NCBI RefSeq assembly: GCF_020193575.1
Contig: NZ_JADYVD010000037.1
Coordinates: forward strand, 1 to 64,000
Direction of reading: 5' to 3'
Length of the DNA stretch: 64,000 nt
Origin: Ensifer sp. IC4062
GTDB lineage: Bacteria; Pseudomonadota; Alphaproteobacteria; Rhizobiales; Rhizobiaceae
In this document: one piece after another, positions 63,030 through 64,000 of the stretch
How positions within the stretch are numbered: the stretch's first letter is position 1
How the letters are laid out: each line of letters opens with the position of its first letter
Position numbers and translations under genes: made by a program
The notes under the pieces: generated by a model
What the model was told of the DNA's origin: nothing
The model's database searches: none
Seen by the model: the letters and a program-made list of their open reading frames with translations, nothing else

Positions 63030-63380
63030 AACGGGGTGCTCCCTTGTTGATCACGCGAGGAGTCTTCCAGATAGTGACTTAAATCCATAGGAACAATGTA
63101 TTACATACTTGCGCCCGACGGGGAAAATCGTTCGCCTCGTTGCGGCCGCAGCGAACTGCAGCGCAAGCGTCGCGGCGAAAAGCATTCCCGTCGGCAAAGA
63201 GCGGCACTACGCGGCTGCTGATACGCTTCGTGACGCGCCGCCGGATCAAGGGTCAAATGCCAGGATGGCTCGCGATGGAGGAAAAATATTCTCGTTAGTA
63301 GTATATTAAAAAGATAGACTAACTGTGATTATCCAAAGGCCCGCTCTAGTGTCGAGGACCTCTTGAGCTAGGAGCAGACG
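63030..63380. other. Divergent regulatory region at the right end
   Basis: 351 bases. Both ends are AT-rich; GTTAGTAGTATATTAAAAAG then ATAGACTAAC (63294-63323) forms an imperfect inverted pair of TTAGT/ACTAA about 60-85 bases before the next start. The middle shows no gene. Confidence 0.5.
63078..63095 (-). promoter_or_regulatory. Sulfur-locus motif before the third SfnB/DszC-type gene
   Basis: On +: ACTTAAATCCATAGGAAC. ATCCAT lies 54-59 bases before the start codon; the reverse strand reads TATGGATTTAAGT, like ATGGATTAAGT before metQ. Confidence 0.45.
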
Positions 63381-64000
63381 ATGACGCGCCAAATCCGTTT
63401 CAACGCCTTCGACATGAACTGCGTCGGGCACCAGTCGCCAGGACTCTGGGCGCATCCGCGCGACAAGTCTTGGAAATACAAGGACTTGGATTACTGGCAG
63501 GATCTCGCTCGCACGCTCGAGCGCGGCATCTTCGACGGCATCTTCATCGCCGATGTCATCGGCTACTACGATGTCTACAAGGGCTCGAACTACCACGCGA
63601 TCCACCAGGCGGCACAGATTCCGGTCAACGATCCGCTACAACTCGCCGCCCCGATCGCCCTTGCGACCGAGCATCTTGGCATCGGCATCACCGCCTCAAC
63701 CTCCTTCGAGCATCCCTACACCTTCGCGCGCCGCATTGCGACCGCCGACCACCACACGAAAGGCCGTGTCGGCTGGAACATCGTCACCTCCTACCTGGAG
63801 AGCGGCGCCAAGAACATCGGCGAGGGGGGGCTGCGTCGGCATGACAACCGCTACGACGTGGCGAACGAATATGTCGAGGTGCTCTACAAACTCCTCGAAG
63901 GTTCGTGGGAAGAGGGCGCGGTCGTGCGCGATGGCGAGAAGCGCATATTCACGCATCCGGAGAAGGTCCACGAGATAGGCCACAAGGGCAAGTACTTCGA
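63381..64000 (+). CDS. NtaA/DszA-family monooxygenase, 5' part (cut by window edge)
   Basis: The first 206 codons are seen and no stop occurs before the window ends. TRQIRFNAFDMNCVGHQSPGLWAHPRDKS, FDGIFIADVIGYYDVYKGSNYHAI, ASTSFEHPYTFARRIATADHHTKGRVGWNIVTSYLESGAKNIG and VEVLYKLLEGSWEEGAVVRD parallel the gene at 60211. GGAGCAGACG precedes the ATG. Probably a full-length gene continuing to the right. Confidence 0.9.
   Translation, partial: MTRQIRFNAFDMNCVGHQSPGLWAHPRDKSWKYKDLDYWQDLARTLERGIFDGIFIADVIGYYDVYKGSNYHAIHQAAQIPVNDPLQLAAPIALATEHLGIGITASTSFEHPYTFARRIATADHHTKGRVGWNIVTSYLESGAKNIGEGGLRRHDNRYDVANEYVEVLYKLLEGSWEEGAVVRDGEKRIFTHPEKVHEIGHKGKYF

Overview
The window looks like a replicon of a Rhizobiales alphaproteobacterium, most likely Sinorhizobium/Ensifer or a close relative. 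The reasons are high GC, tightly overlapping operons, a hutXWV-hutH2-like cluster of the kind described in Sinorhizobium meliloti, many ABC importers and LysR regulators, and patches of rhizobial IS debris. It reads as an accessory region: transport and scavenging genes dominate and no core housekeeping operon is present. All calls come from reading the sequence; no database search was run.

Layout. (1) 0-6.4 kb: surface polysaccharide genes, all on +: the tail of a probable glycosyltransferase, two tandem pyruvyltransferase-fold paralogues, an exported glycoside hydrolase, then rfbA-rfbC-rfbB (dTDP-4-keto-6-deoxyglucose synthesis and epimerisation). rfbD is not in the window. (2) 6.5-7.3 kb: an exported dienelactone-hydrolase-type protein. 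(3) 7.6-12.9 kb: a histidine/betaine-type ABC importer operon (hutX-W-V) ending in a histidine ammonia-lyase homologue, with a divergent HutC/GntR regulator. The lyase lacks exactly the three residues that form the MIO cofactor. (4) 13-16.3 kb: small secreted and membrane proteins, a P-loop kinase-like protein and a GNAT acetyltransferase. (5) 16.3-22.2 kb: a decayed island with IS3-family and IS66 fragments, a truncated HD-domain gene, recombinase remnants, a Xre/RES toxin-antitoxin pair, an orphan Phd-type antitoxin, a vapBC pair and a frameshifted cupin gene. (6) 22.4-28.5 kb: LysR/aldo-keto reductase pair, a headless LysR remnant, a metallo-beta-lactamase-fold protein, a tautomerase, an SDR oxidoreductase and another LysR. 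(7) 28.8-37.3 kb: a resistance-type locus with RND adaptor and pump, a small membrane methyltransferase, an OmpR-type response regulator, a MipA-type outer membrane protein and the probable partner histidine kinase. (8) 37.4-38.2 kb: a second PIN toxin/antitoxin pair.

(9) 38.4-64 kb is almost entirely organosulfur acquisition: an SsuD-type monooxygenase with an AapJQM-type importer lacking its ATPase; an SsuABC-type importer with a MetY-type sulfhydrylase, a 2-oxoglutarate dioxygenase-like protein and a small hydrolase; tauABC; a flavin reductase; two metQ copies with metN and metI; three SfnB/DszC-type flavin oxidoreductases; and two NtaA/DszA-type monooxygenases, the last running off the right edge. 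Together these would import sulfonates, sulfones or thioethers and methionine, use reduced flavin to cleave C-S bonds, and fix the released sulfur into homocysteine or cysteine. Several of these transcription units share an AT-rich motif about 55-85 bases before the start codon, suggesting one shared regulator encoded elsewhere.
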